A DNA stretch of 64,000 nucleotides from Paenibacillus sp. FSL H8-0332 (GCF_037963835.1 NZ_CP150145.1:62001-126000); one strand, 5' to 3'; shown: positions 26,096 to 34,209, numbered from the stretch's first letter. The notes: generated by a model not told the origin, from the letters alone. Made by a program: numbers and translations.

Positions 26096-26134
26096 GATTT
26101 ATTTCCTCCTCGAATGGTTTGATTTGTTGTGGAA

Positions 26135-26731
26135 TTATTTGAGACTGCCTTTTTCCTGGTTGGCTTCGAAATTCAGCGTCAGTGCAAGCGTATCGCCCTG
26201 ATAATAGTTCTGCGGCTGGAGGGTCTCCTTGAAGGCAAACTGGATGGTCAGGTTATCCGAGGTACCGGCTTTAATGCCGGACTTCTCTCCGCCTAAGATC
26301 GCTCCGACAATTCCCCGGGCCACCAGATCGGGACTCTCCTGCTCCAGATCGGCCAGCGAGATGACCAGGAGCGGCGATTCTTTCTTATCCTTGTTCACGA
26401 GGAAGGTCACAATAATATCATCCTTGAAATTGTGGGAGCCGTTGTCTCCCTGAGCGTCTGTAATGGCGGATGAGGTGCGCAGTACCACTTTGGGAATATT
26501 GAGTGTCCCGTCATTTTTGAGTTTGAAGTCCCGTAAGACGGTATCACCCGGCTTGAGGTTGCTGAGATTAACAATGACGGAGGGATCAGATTGAAGTGAT
26601 AAGGTTCCGTTGTTAAAAGAAGCTGAGGAAGTAGAAGTGCTGCTGAAGTAAGCGAAGGTGCCTCCGCCGACCAGGGTCAAGCCTAATGCTGCCGATACAA
26701 CGCCGAGACCTAATGTTTTTTTGACGTTCAT
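26135..26731 (-). CDS. TasA/CalY (camelysin) family matrix protein 2
   Basis: A 198-aa paralogue of the following gene, sharing the signal peptide (KKTLGLGVVSAALGLTLVGG) and the GTFAYFSSTSTSSASFNNGT motif, and NLKPGDTVLRDFKLKNDGTL in the mature part. The rest differs enough (for example KDKKESPLLVISLADLEQES) that the two are not recent copies. A pair of fibre proteins behind one SipW is like the tasA-calY pair of the B. cereus group. RBS GAGAGGGATG precedes the ATG; 39 bases separate it from the next gene. Confidence 0.92.
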   Translation of the reverse strand: MNVKKTLGLGVVSAALGLTLVGGGTFAYFSSTSTSSASFNNGTLSLQSDPSVIVNLSNLKPGDTVLRDFKLKNDGTLNIPKVVLRTSSAITDAQGDNGSHNFKDDIIVTFLVNKDKKESPLLVISLADLEQESPDLVARGIVGAILGGEKSGIKAGTSDNLTIQFAFKETLQPQNYYQGDTLALTLNFEANQEKGSLK

Positions 26732-26830
26732 TTGTTCATCCCTCTCTTATGAGTCTGCTTTGTGCATAGCCGGTGCTTCCGGCAAGCTGTATTGTGGCTC
26801 CGCGTTTCGTAAACGGGAGAGGACAATCGA

Positions 26831-27433
26831 TCATTGTATGAGGTCAGTCAAAGTATCCGGCCCGCCGCCGCCGGTTGCGGAAGACGAGACGTTCTTCTTT
26901 TCCAGTGCCGCAACGGCCTTCCATGAAGAATACAGCGCGTAGAGGAGCAGAAGCAGTCCGGGAATAATCATCAGCACTACGCTTCCGGCTTTGGAGACTG
27001 CGAAGCTCATGGCATAGCCCACATAGGGGACGGTCACGCCGGTATACTCACCTACCACATTCGTGGAGCTGACGGCGGCGGTGTCGGCTGAATCATTATT
27101 GTCGCCCTTGGTGGTGTAGCTGGCTTCCCCCAGAGCACTGTTCAGCTCGGCAGCGACCACGCGGTGGGTGATCAGAATGTTATCGGGATTCAAAAAAGTG
27201 ATCACATCGCCCTTCTGGAACCGGCTCATGTCCCCGCCCGGCTTAATGGCCACAATGGAACCGGTCTGAATGCCGGGCTCCATGGAGCCGGATAATACCG
27301 TCTTGATCTGGTAGCCGAAGAAGGAGGGCTCGCCGCCGGAGGCTTTGGAGATGACAACGGCTGTGATTAGCACCAGGAACACTATAAGAATCAGAGTGGA
27401 AATTATCGTATTGACTATTTTTCGGATGCGCAT
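26831..27433 (-). CDS. sipW: SipW-type signal peptidase I
   Basis: A 200-aa ER-type signal peptidase. N-terminal membrane helix at about 7-28; catalytic Ser in VLSGSMEPG (S50); His in ILITHRVV (H90), replacing the Lys of ordinary bacterial enzymes; the GDNNDSAD box; and a second membrane helix at about 150-170. SipW is the dedicated peptidase for TasA and TapA. The ATG at 27433 is preferred over the upstream GTG at 27445 because AAGGTGG lies 8 bases before it. It begins one base after the upstream stop, so the two genes are tightly coupled. Confidence 0.95.
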   Translation of the reverse strand: MRIRKIVNTIISTLILIVFLVLITAVVISKASGGEPSFFGYQIKTVLSGSMEPGIQTGSIVAIKPGGDMSRFQKGDVITFLNPDNILITHRVVAAELNSALGEASYTTKGDNNDSADTAAVSSTNVVGEYTGVTVPYVGYAMSFAVSKAGSVVLMIIPGLLLLLYALYSSWKAVAALEKKNVSSSATGGGGPDTLTDLIQ

Positions 27434-27434
27434 C

Positions 27435-28757
27435 TTATTCGCCACCTTTGCTGGGTTCAGATTGTGGAGCCGGTGTAGCTGTAGGAGCAGGCTGCCCGCC
27501 GTCCATCACAGTGCCCGGAATTGGAATTTCGCTGCCGGGTTCATGATCTGGAGTCGCTTCCGGTAAAAGAATCTCAGGCGCCGGAGTGGCAGTGGGAGCA
27601 ATAACCTCTGCTGCTGAAGCTGTGGGGACTGGATTGTCCTGTACAGGAGCTGTGGGAGCGGGCTGCTCTCCCGGCTGGCTTTTGTCAGGAAGACTGGTTG
27701 CGGCCGGCTGGTTCTGGGCTTGTTCATGCTCCAGCTTCAGCTTCAGCGCTTCGTCAGCAGCCTTCTGCTTCTCTAAGGCGAGCCGTTCGGCTTCCTCCGC
27801 TCTGGATTTATCGGCCTTTTCAAGCGCCAGGCGTTCCTCTTCCTCTTGCTGTGCCTTCGCTTTGTCCTCAAGGGCCGTCTTGGCTTCAGCGATCTCTGCC
27901 AGCCGTTCCTGCAAGGTGTGGATGGTGGAGGACAGGGTATCCTTGGACGCCGTTAATTCGCTATTCATCTGCTCATACGTGTTCAGCAGCGCGGGGGATA
28001 CCTGCGAATCTGCCTGATAGGCGCTGGTTACGAACGAGAGGATAGGCTCCTCAGCAGGGAAGCTGTAGTCATCCTGCCGGAGCAAGACGCGGTCCGGATT
28101 GCCGGTGGGCAATGATCCGCCGATATCATGGATCGTGCCAAGGTAATGCATAATTCCGCTTAACGTCTCTGCCAGCGATTCCGATAGAATCCCGCTTTGA
28201 TGAAGACTCTCCTGAAGCTGGTCGAAGAACTGTGCGTCACGGATTTCCAGACAGTTAGGGTCGAGATTCACCATATATCCTCCGAGCTTGTGCAGAATGG
28301 CCGCTGCATGGCCAATTTCCTGCAAGATTTGTTGCCAGACCGTCCCATTGAAGCTCAGTTGCTTCTCCAATAGGTCGATCTCGCTGCCAGCTTGAGTGAG
28401 CTCAGCCGAGAGTTCGCCAGCCGCCTGATCCAGCTCCGTAAGCGATAGCTCTCCGGTAGCGACAGAAGTGTTGTACACTCCACTGATGCTATGGCTGCCA
28501 AGGGAGGATTTCAGCTCCATGAGGGTGCTTAGGTGCCCGCTGAATTCCGATAGCAGCTGTTCAATCTGACCCGGGAATACCGAGCACAGTCCGATGGAGC
28601 TGATCTGTTCCTGGGAGGTTTTGAACTCTCCATAGGTACTGCCGATCTGGCCCGAGGTGTACATCAGAAGCACGGATACTGCCATACCTGATTGCAGAAT
28701 CCGCAGGCCGAGCTTCCTGGCTTTTCGTTTGCGCCGCTTGGCAGATCTGGGGTACAT
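27435..28757 (-). CDS. TapA-position secreted protein with coiled coil and Pro-rich tail
   Basis: A 440-aa protein, first in the matrix operon. A very basic N-terminus (RSAKRRKRKARK) leads into one hydrophobic helix (ILQSGMAVSVLLMY) and then GQIGSTYGEFKTSQEQISSI with a Cys ten residues later, resembling the SipW-dependent region of B. subtilis TapA (TSAAFHDIETF...C). The middle is helical. Residues about 265-345 are a Lys/Glu/Ala coiled coil, and the last 100 are Pro, Ala and Thr rich repeats like APTATPAPEI. I take it as the functional counterpart of TapA, but homology is not shown. ATG 28757 has AGAGGGGG 7 bases upstream. Confidence 0.75.
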   Translation of the reverse strand: MYPRSAKRRKRKARKLGLRILQSGMAVSVLLMYTSGQIGSTYGEFKTSQEQISSIGLCSVFPGQIEQLLSEFSGHLSTLMELKSSLGSHSISGVYNTSVATGELSLTELDQAAGELSAELTQAGSEIDLLEKQLSFNGTVWQQILQEIGHAAAILHKLGGYMVNLDPNCLEIRDAQFFDQLQESLHQSGILSESLAETLSGIMHYLGTIHDIGGSLPTGNPDRVLLRQDDYSFPAEEPILSFVTSAYQADSQVSPALLNTYEQMNSELTASKDTLSSTIHTLQERLAEIAEAKTALEDKAKAQQEEEERLALEKADKSRAEEAERLALEKQKAADEALKLKLEHEQAQNQPAATSLPDKSQPGEQPAPTAPVQDNPVPTASAAEVIAPTATPAPEILLPEATPDHEPGSEIPIPGTVMDGGQPAPTATPAPQSEPSKGGE

Positions 28758-28801
28758 AGCTAAGCCCCCTCTCAACTTGCTAATGAGTTATTCGTTATAT
28801 T

Positions 28802-28819
28802 CGTTCTTTATAAAGAACG
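28802..28819 (-). promoter_or_regulatory. SinR operator 1
   Basis: CGTTCTTTATAAAGAACG is a perfect 18-base palindrome with two inverted GTTCTTT boxes, the SinR recognition sequence in B. subtilis (GTTCTYT). It lies 45 bases before the first gene of the matrix operon. Confidence 0.88.
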
Positions 28820-28949
28820 TTTTCGTAAGCAAATCATACACTGCGCCGCTTGGAAAAGAAAAATGTTAATTTCAGCGAAATGTTCGCAATAAAGTACGAA
28901 TTGAGTGGGATATCTCTCTGTAACTGCGGTTATCGCTGTTTTTCACAAA

Positions 28950-28967
28950 TGTTCTTTATAGAGAACA
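28950..28967 (-). promoter_or_regulatory. SinR operator 2
   Basis: TGTTCTTTATAGAGAACA is a palindrome with one mismatch and the same two inverted boxes as operator 1, 148 bases further upstream. Paired sites allow SinR tetramers to bridge DNA. Confidence 0.85.
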
Positions 28968-29067
28968 GTCGGCGGGCGTGGCTGGGAGGAGCGGAGAAAG
29001 GTGAGGGGGAGACTAGGGGGAGGTAAAGTGCATAGAGTTATTCGCTGATAGTGGGCGAGTGGTGGAA

Positions 29068-29165
29068 ATGAGGGGCAATAGTGCCCCTGAATGGGGCGAA
29101 AGTCGGCGGCGAGCGGGAGGGGTGTGGGCCGAATGTATGCGAAAAACTGAACACAATTCGGATGC
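29068..29165. repeat. Hairpin repeat plus one type A repeat unit
   Basis: AGGGGCA/TGCCCCT (29071-29088) recalls the hairpin at 2958-2985. A type A unit (CGAATGTATGCGAAAAACTG then AACACAATTCGG) follows at 29130-29162. Confidence 0.55.
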
Positions 29166-29289
29166 TGCACCAGTTGGCTAAACGATGGGTTGGTGTATTC
29201 CTTGGCAAAGAAAGGGCTACTTTATGTTTTTGGAAGAGACTTTATATGACATTCTCTTAGGATTGGTGTTTCGTATACCGCTTAAACAG

Positions 29290-29440
29290 CGGAGAGGACG
29301 GAACGATTGTGGAAAAGCGGCAGCGGTCGCCTTGGTCTCCGGATTTTCACCGCTAAGGGGAATGAAAAAAATCTGGAGACCACAGCGATTGGAACAACGG
29401 TCCGTTCGCGCAGCGTCCACCCAAGTGCTCACGTTGATCC
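29290..29440. repeat. Dispersed palindromic element, second full copy
   Basis: TGGTCTCCGGATTTT and AAATCTGGAGACCA form inverted arms around a CACCGCTAAGGGG loop. Flanking AGCGGCAGCGGTCGCC and GCGCAGCGTCC match the layout at 24001-24140. The gap from 28758 to 29575 holds no convincing gene. Confidence 0.6.
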
Positions 29441-29455
29441 TACTCCGCATAAAGA

Positions 29456-29493
29456 GCTGTCCCAAGCAGCCATTTCATGGCTTTTGGGACAGC
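29456..29493 (-). terminator. Stem-loop downstream of the aldo/keto reductase gene
   Basis: GCTGTCCCAA pairs with TTGGGACAGC, with an inner CCAT/ATGG stem. The T-rich tail on the minus strand is short (TCTTTATG). Confidence 0.5.
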
Positions 29494-29575
29494 ACCTCTC
29501 CGCTATTTTATGAAAATGTACGGTTTCGATGAATCTGCACCTGTTCAATCATTCGATTTCCAGTAAAATCCAATC

Positions 29576-30553
29576 TTAAGGAAGCTTCTCCCCGCGCGAG
29601 GTGACGTACAGCTCATACCATTCCTTGCGGGACAGCTCTAGCTGGTCTGCGCCTGCACAGGCGGCGATCCGCTGCGGATTCACGGTGCCGATGACGGGTT
29701 GGATGGCTGCGGGATGCGTCATTAGCCAAGCCAGCACGATGGCTTCGGGTGTCGTAGCCTTCTCGTCAGCAAGTCTCCGTACCATGGCCGCTGTATTCAC
29801 AACATTCTCCGGCTGGCCTTCAAGCGGCCGTCCGCTGAAGAGTCCCTGGGCCAGCGGGCCCCAGGCCTGAAGCTGGATATTCCCGGCACGGCAATACTCC
29901 ATGGTGCCCTCCGGGAACGTAATGTCCTTCCACGGGTCGCGGTTCACGCTGAGTACGGCGTCAACCCAGCTGATCCGGGACAGGCTCATATGCAGCTGAT
30001 TGACAATGAACGGCTCGTCGCAATAAGTCTGTAACAGCTGGATCTGGGCAGCACTCATGTTGGAGACACCGAAGTGGCGCACCTTGCCGGAGGCCTTGAG
30101 CTGATGCAGCGCTTCCGCTACCTCTTCGGGGTCCATTAGCGGATCGGGTCGGTGCAGCAGCAGAATATCTATATACTCTGTGCCCAGCCGTGCGAGAGTT
30201 CCATCGACGCTGGACAGAATGTGCTCCCTGGAGAGGTCGAAGCTATTGGAGATATCGCCTGGCTCCATCAGCTTGATGCCGCATTTCGACTGGAGCAGGA
30301 TGTCCCCGCGCAGCCCCGGCCGTTCCTTGAAGATCTGCCCGAATACCTTCTCCGCCTTGCCGCGGGTATAGATATCCGCATGATCAAAAAAATTAATGCC
30401 TATAGACAGCGCCGCATCCAGCGCCTCATGCCCCTGCTTCACATTCGCAGCCGTGACTGGTTCACGGTCCCAGCCGCCGCCCAGCCCCATGCAGCCCAGG
30501 GCGATACGGCTGGCGGGTATGCCGCGCCGGTTAAGGGGTAACGCTCTCAGCAA
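29576..30553 (-). CDS. Aldo/keto reductase (YdhF-like)
   Basis: A 325-aa NADPH-dependent carbonyl reductase of the aldo/keto reductase barrel family. The catalytic set is visible: Asp and Tyr in FFDHADIYTRGKAEKVFG (about 56-73), Lys in LQSKCGIKL (about 88-96), His in ILLLHRPDPL (about 130-139). The C-terminal NADPH-binding part includes IQPVIGTVNPQRI. The start codon is TTG with GGAGGG 6 bases upstream (on the minus strand). Single gene; natural substrate unknown. Confidence 0.92.
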   Translation of the reverse strand: MLRALPLNRRGIPASRIALGCMGLGGGWDREPVTAANVKQGHEALDAALSIGINFFDHADIYTRGKAEKVFGQIFKERPGLRGDILLQSKCGIKLMEPGDISNSFDLSREHILSSVDGTLARLGTEYIDILLLHRPDPLMDPEEVAEALHQLKASGKVRHFGVSNMSAAQIQLLQTYCDEPFIVNQLHMSLSRISWVDAVLSVNRDPWKDITFPEGTMEYCRAGNIQLQAWGPLAQGLFSGRPLEGQPENVVNTAAMVRRLADEKATTPEAIVLAWLMTHPAAIQPVIGTVNPQRIAACAGADQLELSRKEWYELYVTSRGEKLP

Positions 30554-30618
30554 TGTGATCCCTCCATCATATTCAGCTTGAGAATGCTCCGGTTATGTTA
30601 CCGGAAAAGCATACATCT

Positions 30619-30831
30619 TTAGAACCCGGTGTGGTATCTCTTGTCACTGGAGGAACGGTGCTTCGTGGTCTCCTTATCCTTCTCTTCCTCTTTCTCAAGT
30701 GTCAGGTCCTCTACGGGTATCGGGTCCACATGCTGCTGGCTCTCATCCACATCGAACAGGCTAGGCTTGTCCGTAGGGTATTGCTCCGGGTGGTCACGCT
30801 CGTCTCTGATCGGCTTTTTGTCATCACTCAT
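30619..30831 (-). CDS. 70-aa highly charged, probably disordered protein
   Basis: The product is rich in Asp, Glu, Lys and Pro (MSDDKKPIRDERDHPEQYPT at the start, ending SSSDKRYHTGF) and has no hydrophobic core. The ATG at 30831 was chosen over an upstream in-frame ATG because GGGAAGTGAAG precedes it and the upstream residues are not typical. It stands between two unrelated genes. No family recognised. Confidence 0.6.
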   Translation of the reverse strand: MSDDKKPIRDERDHPEQYPTDKPSLFDVDESQQHVDPIPVEDLTLEKEEEKDKETTKHRSSSDKRYHTGF

Positions 30832-31131
30832 AACGGCTTCACTTCCCTTTCCAGAGTATCCGTCAGGCGGGGCCGGCACAGCAGGTACAATATAAAAGAC
30901 TAAGGTTTGAATTTGAAGCTGAGTCGCTCGCCAGCGGTTTGCTCCCTAATAAACACATATGGTCTTCGTTAAACAATCACAGCGGCTGAAAGTCGTGATG
31001 CAAGTAGGAGATATAAGGTGATTCGCACAGGGCAAAATAGGCGCGTCGGACGACAAGGGGACTGCCTGCTGCCGATAACGGCAGAACGGACAATCCCCCT
31101 GATTTCGTACTATTCTATTCATCCGCTTCTT
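30832..31131. other. Intergenic stretch with one GC-rich hairpin
   Basis: About 300 bases with no convincing gene. Bases 31058-31102 can form a hairpin (GGGGACTG...CTGCCGATAACGGCAG...CAATCCCC) that may end the PadR-gene transcript on the minus strand, though the T-run is poor. Confidence 0.4.
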
Positions 31132-31698
31132 TTATTCGTCTGCGATAATCGGTCTGCCGATATCATTCATTTTACGGACAGCTACATCCTCATACAGACG
31201 CTTCAGCCACTTCAGCTCGGTCTGGCTATGCTCATATCTGCCGTACATCATATGCAGCACCGAGCGGGGCACAATGGAGATATGCTCCTCGTATACTTGA
31301 TAGGCGAAATTCACCTGATGCTCCGCCTCCCGGATGCGCTCTTCCAGCAGCTTAGCCACCTTGTCCTGGTCGATATGGCGCGCAAGGGCCAGGGCCATGT
31401 ATAGAGGATGATACGGGGGATCACTTTTCTTGATCTGCTGGAGAATGAGCTGCTCCATCAATTCTTTGCCTTTATCCGTAATGCGGTAGATGGTCTTATC
31501 CGGCCGGTCCGGACTGTGAATGATCTCCACCGCCTCGATATGGCCGCCTGCAGCTAGCTTGTCAACGGCATAATATAAGGAACCGGTCTGCAGCTTGATG
31601 ACTTGATCCATGGAGCGTTCCTTCATAACAAGGGTGATCTCATAGGGATGCATATCCCGCTCCAGCAGAATTCCCAGAATCAGCAGCTTCATCGGCAT
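31132..31698 (-). CDS. PadR-family transcriptional regulator
   Basis: A 188-aa PadR regulator with an N-terminal winged helix (KLLILGILLERDMHPYEITL, LQTGSLYYAVDKLAAGGHIE, YRITDKGKEL) and a helical C-terminal dimerisation domain (the Vir_act_alpha_C type). It begins 3 bases after the stop of the MDR pump gene, so it is the second gene of that operon. PadR proteins commonly repress a neighbouring drug pump and release it on ligand binding; the palindrome ahead of the pump is the likely operator. Confidence 0.92.
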   Translation of the reverse strand: MPMKLLILGILLERDMHPYEITLVMKERSMDQVIKLQTGSLYYAVDKLAAGGHIEAVEIIHSPDRPDKTIYRITDKGKELMEQLILQQIKKSDPPYHPLYMALALARHIDQDKVAKLLEERIREAEHQVNFAYQVYEEHISIVPRSVLHMMYGRYEHSQTELKWLKRLYEDVAVRKMNDIGRPIIADE

Positions 31699-31701
31699 GG
31701 C

Positions 31702-33222
31702 TTACCGCTGACCTTGATTTGCACCGTGCTTGCTGCCCTGCGGCAGCAGACGGTCCTTCGGCATCAGCAGAACGAAGACCACAGTAAGCACCGCCGGAAC
31801 GATCGCCCACAAGAAGGTATGCGAGATTGACGAAGACAGTGAGTTCGTGATTTTCTCCAGTACAGGCGGCGGAATCTGTGCTCTGGCCTCGGGCGTCAAT
31901 GCGGAACGCGGATCGCCGAAGGAAGCGGCCTGACCGCCGTCTCCGAAAGCCGTGCTAAGCTCCGAGGCGAAGCTGTTGCGCTGGATAATGCCGAAGATCG
32001 TAATCCCCAGCGTCATCCCTAGCGAGCGCATAAAGGTACTGGTGGACGTTGCCGAACCGCGCTGGCGCATGTCGAAATGCTGGATCGAAGACAGGCTGAG
32101 CACGGAGAAGGAGAAGCCCACGCCGAAGCCGGTCAGCGCCATGAAGGCATTAAGTGCCATACGGGAAGTCTCCGGGGTCAAGGTACTGAGGGAATAGATC
32201 CCGCCCACGAAGCAGACTGCTGACAGCAGCATGATGTTGCGGAAGCTCGTTTTGGTAGTAAGCAGGCCGCCGGACTGGCTGCCGATTACGGTACCGATCA
32301 TCATCGGCATCAGAATCAGGCCGGAGTTGGTGGCGGAGCCGCCATATACCCCCTGGACGTAGATCGGGATATATACCGTTGCTACGATGAATGCCGAACC
32401 ATAGAACAAACCAAGGATACTGCTGGTTGCGAACAGGCGCTGGCGGAACATGGCGAAGGAGATGACCGGCTCTGCCGCGATTTTTTCAATGATAATGAAG
32501 GCGATCAGAAGCACGGCGAACGCAGCGAACAAGCCGAGAATGACCAGAGAATCCCAGGCATACTGGTTGCCGCCAAGCTCCAGGGCGAACATCAGGCAGA
32601 TAATCCCCGCCACCAGGGCGAAGGCGCCGCCCCAGTCGATCCGCTGCTTGGAATGCGTTATGGATTCTTTGTAGGAGGACATAATAAGGAAGAACGAGAC
32701 GATCCCAATGGGCAGATTAATATAGAAAATCCAGTGCCAGCTCACATATTCGGTGATATACGCACCAAGCAGAGGCCCGATCACACTGGAGATCCCGAAG
32801 ACAGCGCCGAAGAGTCCGGTGAGCTTGCCTCTTTTCTCAGGCGGGAAGATGTCGAAGACAATCGTGAAGGCAATCGGCATCAGTGCACCGCCGCCAATCC
32901 CTTGAATCGCGCGGTAAATACTAAGCTGGGTGATGCTGGTAGCCGTTCCGCACAAGGCGGAGCCGATCAGGAACACGATAAGCCCGAAGATGAAAAACCG
33001 TTTGCGCCCGTACATATCAGATAATTTGCCGAAGATAGGGGTCCCGGCCATAACCATGACCATATAGGCAGAGGTGACCCAGACGATTTTATCCAGTCCT
33101 CCAAGATCGGACACAATCGTGCCCATAGCTGCGGCAACAATGGTATTATCCATGGCTGACATCAGAATGCCGAGCAGCAGTCCGACAATGACGAGCTTGA
33201 GATTACTTTCTTTGGTGTGCAT
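31702..33222 (-). CDS. DHA2-family (EmrB/QacA) multidrug MFS exporter
   Basis: A 506-aa proton-driven exporter with about 14 membrane helices. Family marks are MDNTIVAAAMGTIVSDLG (motif D1 region), GKLSDMYGRKRFF (motif A) and GAVFGISSVIGPLLGAYI (motif C, antiporter signature). The ATG has AAAGGAGC upstream. It leads a two-gene operon with the PadR regulator. Substrates of DHA2 pumps are usually lipophilic drugs, dyes or own metabolites; none can be assigned. Confidence 0.94.
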   Translation of the reverse strand: MHTKESNLKLVIVGLLLGILMSAMDNTIVAAAMGTIVSDLGGLDKIVWVTSAYMVMVMAGTPIFGKLSDMYGRKRFFIFGLIVFLIGSALCGTATSITQLSIYRAIQGIGGGALMPIAFTIVFDIFPPEKRGKLTGLFGAVFGISSVIGPLLGAYITEYVSWHWIFYINLPIGIVSFFLIMSSYKESITHSKQRIDWGGAFALVAGIICLMFALELGGNQYAWDSLVILGLFAAFAVLLIAFIIIEKIAAEPVISFAMFRQRLFATSSILGLFYGSAFIVATVYIPIYVQGVYGGSATNSGLILMPMMIGTVIGSQSGGLLTTKTSFRNIMLLSAVCFVGGIYSLSTLTPETSRMALNAFMALTGFGVGFSFSVLSLSSIQHFDMRQRGSATSTSTFMRSLGMTLGITIFGIIQRNSFASELSTAFGDGGQAASFGDPRSALTPEARAQIPPPVLEKITNSLSSSISHTFLWAIVPAVLTVVFVLLMPKDRLLPQGSKHGANQGQR

Positions 33223-33263
33223 GTTAAGCTCCTTTATGTTTAAAATTCAATGGAATCTTATTA

Positions 33264-33279
33264 TATTCAAATTTGAATA
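33264..33279 (-). promoter_or_regulatory. Probable PadR operator
   Basis: TATTCAAATTTGAATA is a perfect 16-base palindrome 42 bases upstream of the MDR pump start. A partial copy (AAATTCAA) lies at 33243-33250, closer to the gene. Confidence 0.6.
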
Positions 33280-33437
33280 GGGTGGCAATTGTTTTTTTCA
33301 GGAGGACAGACGGGGTATGAGCTGCTTGGGAACTTGCATATGTGTAATTGGTATTCCTTATCTGCGGGTCCTTTATTCCTGCTGCAATAGGGCAGAGTAT
33401 CTGGAGGAGGGGCGGGAGGCGCGTGTCCGCTAAGGCC

Positions 33438-33466
33438 TTGACATACCCGTGGGGGGTATATTATAT
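33438..33466 (+). promoter_or_regulatory. csoR promoter with CsoR operator inside
   Basis: TTGACA at 33438 and a TATATT -10 (18-base spacer) flank the palindrome ATACCCGTGGGGGGTAT (33443-33459). CsoR sites are G/C-tract palindromes flanked by AT, and placement inside the spacer fits repression. Confidence 0.82.
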
Positions 33467-33489
33467 TGGTGTAGAGGAGGCTGATTCCT

Positions 33490-33840
33490 GTGTCGACAAA
33501 AGAGAAGGAACCTGTTGGACATGATTGCGGCGGTGATGATTGCCATTCTTCCGCTTCCGGTGTGCGCAAGAGCCATCATTCCCCGGAATTCAAGAATGGA
33601 TTGACTACCCGGCTGAACCGGATTGAAGGGCAGATCCGCGGGGTGAAAGGCATGATTGAACGCGACACCTACTGCGATGATGTGCTTAATCAGCTCGCGG
33701 CGGTGCAGGCGGCTCTGAATAGTGTCGGCAGGCTGCTGCTTGAAGGCCATATGAAGAGCTGTATTATTGAACGGATCGAAGCCGGTGAGCATGAGGTGAT
33801 CGACGAGCTGCTGGTTACAGTGAATAAGCTGATGAAATAG
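33490..33840 (+). CDS. csoR: CsoR-family copper-sensing repressor
   Basis: A 116-aa all-helical repressor (DUF156 family). Conserved elements: RLNRIEGQIRGVKGMIERDT, then YCDDVLNQLAAVQAALNSVG, then LLLEGHMKSCI. The Cys in TYCDD, and His and Cys in GHMKSC form the Cu(I) site of CsoR. An N-terminal tail of about 30 residues adds extra His and Cys (HDCGGDDCHSS, KSHHS) not essential in the family. The GTG start has AGGAGG upstream. The operon continues with copZ (33 bases later) and copA. On copper binding it should leave its operators. Confidence 0.95.
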   Translation: MSTKEKEPVGHDCGGDDCHSSASGVRKSHHSPEFKNGLTTRLNRIEGQIRGVKGMIERDTYCDDVLNQLAAVQAALNSVGRLLLEGHMKSCIIERIEAGEHEVIDELLVTVNKLMK

Positions 33841-33873
33841 TCTATACCAAACAACAATTAGGAGGGTAATCAA

Positions 33874-34074
33874 ATGTCGAATGTAACATTGAAGGTTGAA
33901 GGAATGTCTTGCGGTCATTGTGTAAGTTCTGTGGAGAAGGCTGTGAGCGGCGTGGGTGCAGCGGCGAAGGTAGATCTGCCAGCGAAGACGGTAGCGGTTG
34001 AATTTGACGAGAATACAGTAAGCCTGGATGCCATCAAGGCAGCGATCGAAGATCAGGGCTACGATGTAGTGTAA
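33874..34074 (+). CDS. copZ: Copper chaperone CopZ
   Basis: A 66-aa heavy-metal-associated domain protein with the metal-binding loop GMSCGHC (Cys residues near 12 and 15) and the usual beta-alpha-beta-beta-alpha-beta pattern. CopZ carries Cu(I) in the cytosol and hands it to CopA. The ATG is preceded by TTAGGAGGG. It lies between csoR and copA. Confidence 0.96.
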   Translation: MSNVTLKVEGMSCGHCVSSVEKAVSGVGAAAKVDLPAKTVAVEFDENTVSLDAIKAAIEDQGYDVV

Positions 34075-34176
34075 GCATAGTTAAACTTAGCTAAGCTAGC
34101 TGTAATGCAAGGGCTTGGTGCCGGGAATCCTGGAGAAGGGGAGCTGGCGCCAATGCCTTTTATTTTAAAGATAAAT

Positions 34177-34193
34177 ATACCCCTTGGGGGTAT
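34177..34193 (+). promoter_or_regulatory. Second CsoR operator, ahead of copA
   Basis: ATACCCCTTGGGGGTAT has the same 17-base layout (ATACCC-N5-GGGTAT) as the operator ahead of csoR. It lies 16 bases before the copA start and rules out the in-frame ATG at 34105 as the true start. Confidence 0.82.
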
Positions 34194-34209
34194 TAGGAGG
34201 TGCGTGAGG

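Noticed and set aside
29223..29532. Frames over the palindromic element near 29.3 kb
   Set aside because: They are explained by the GC-rich inverted repeat; no supported start and no recognisable product.
34105..34209. ATG 34105 as the copA start
   Set aside because: It would place the CsoR operator inside the coding region; ATG 34210 has AGGAGG at correct spacing and matches usual CopA N-termini.
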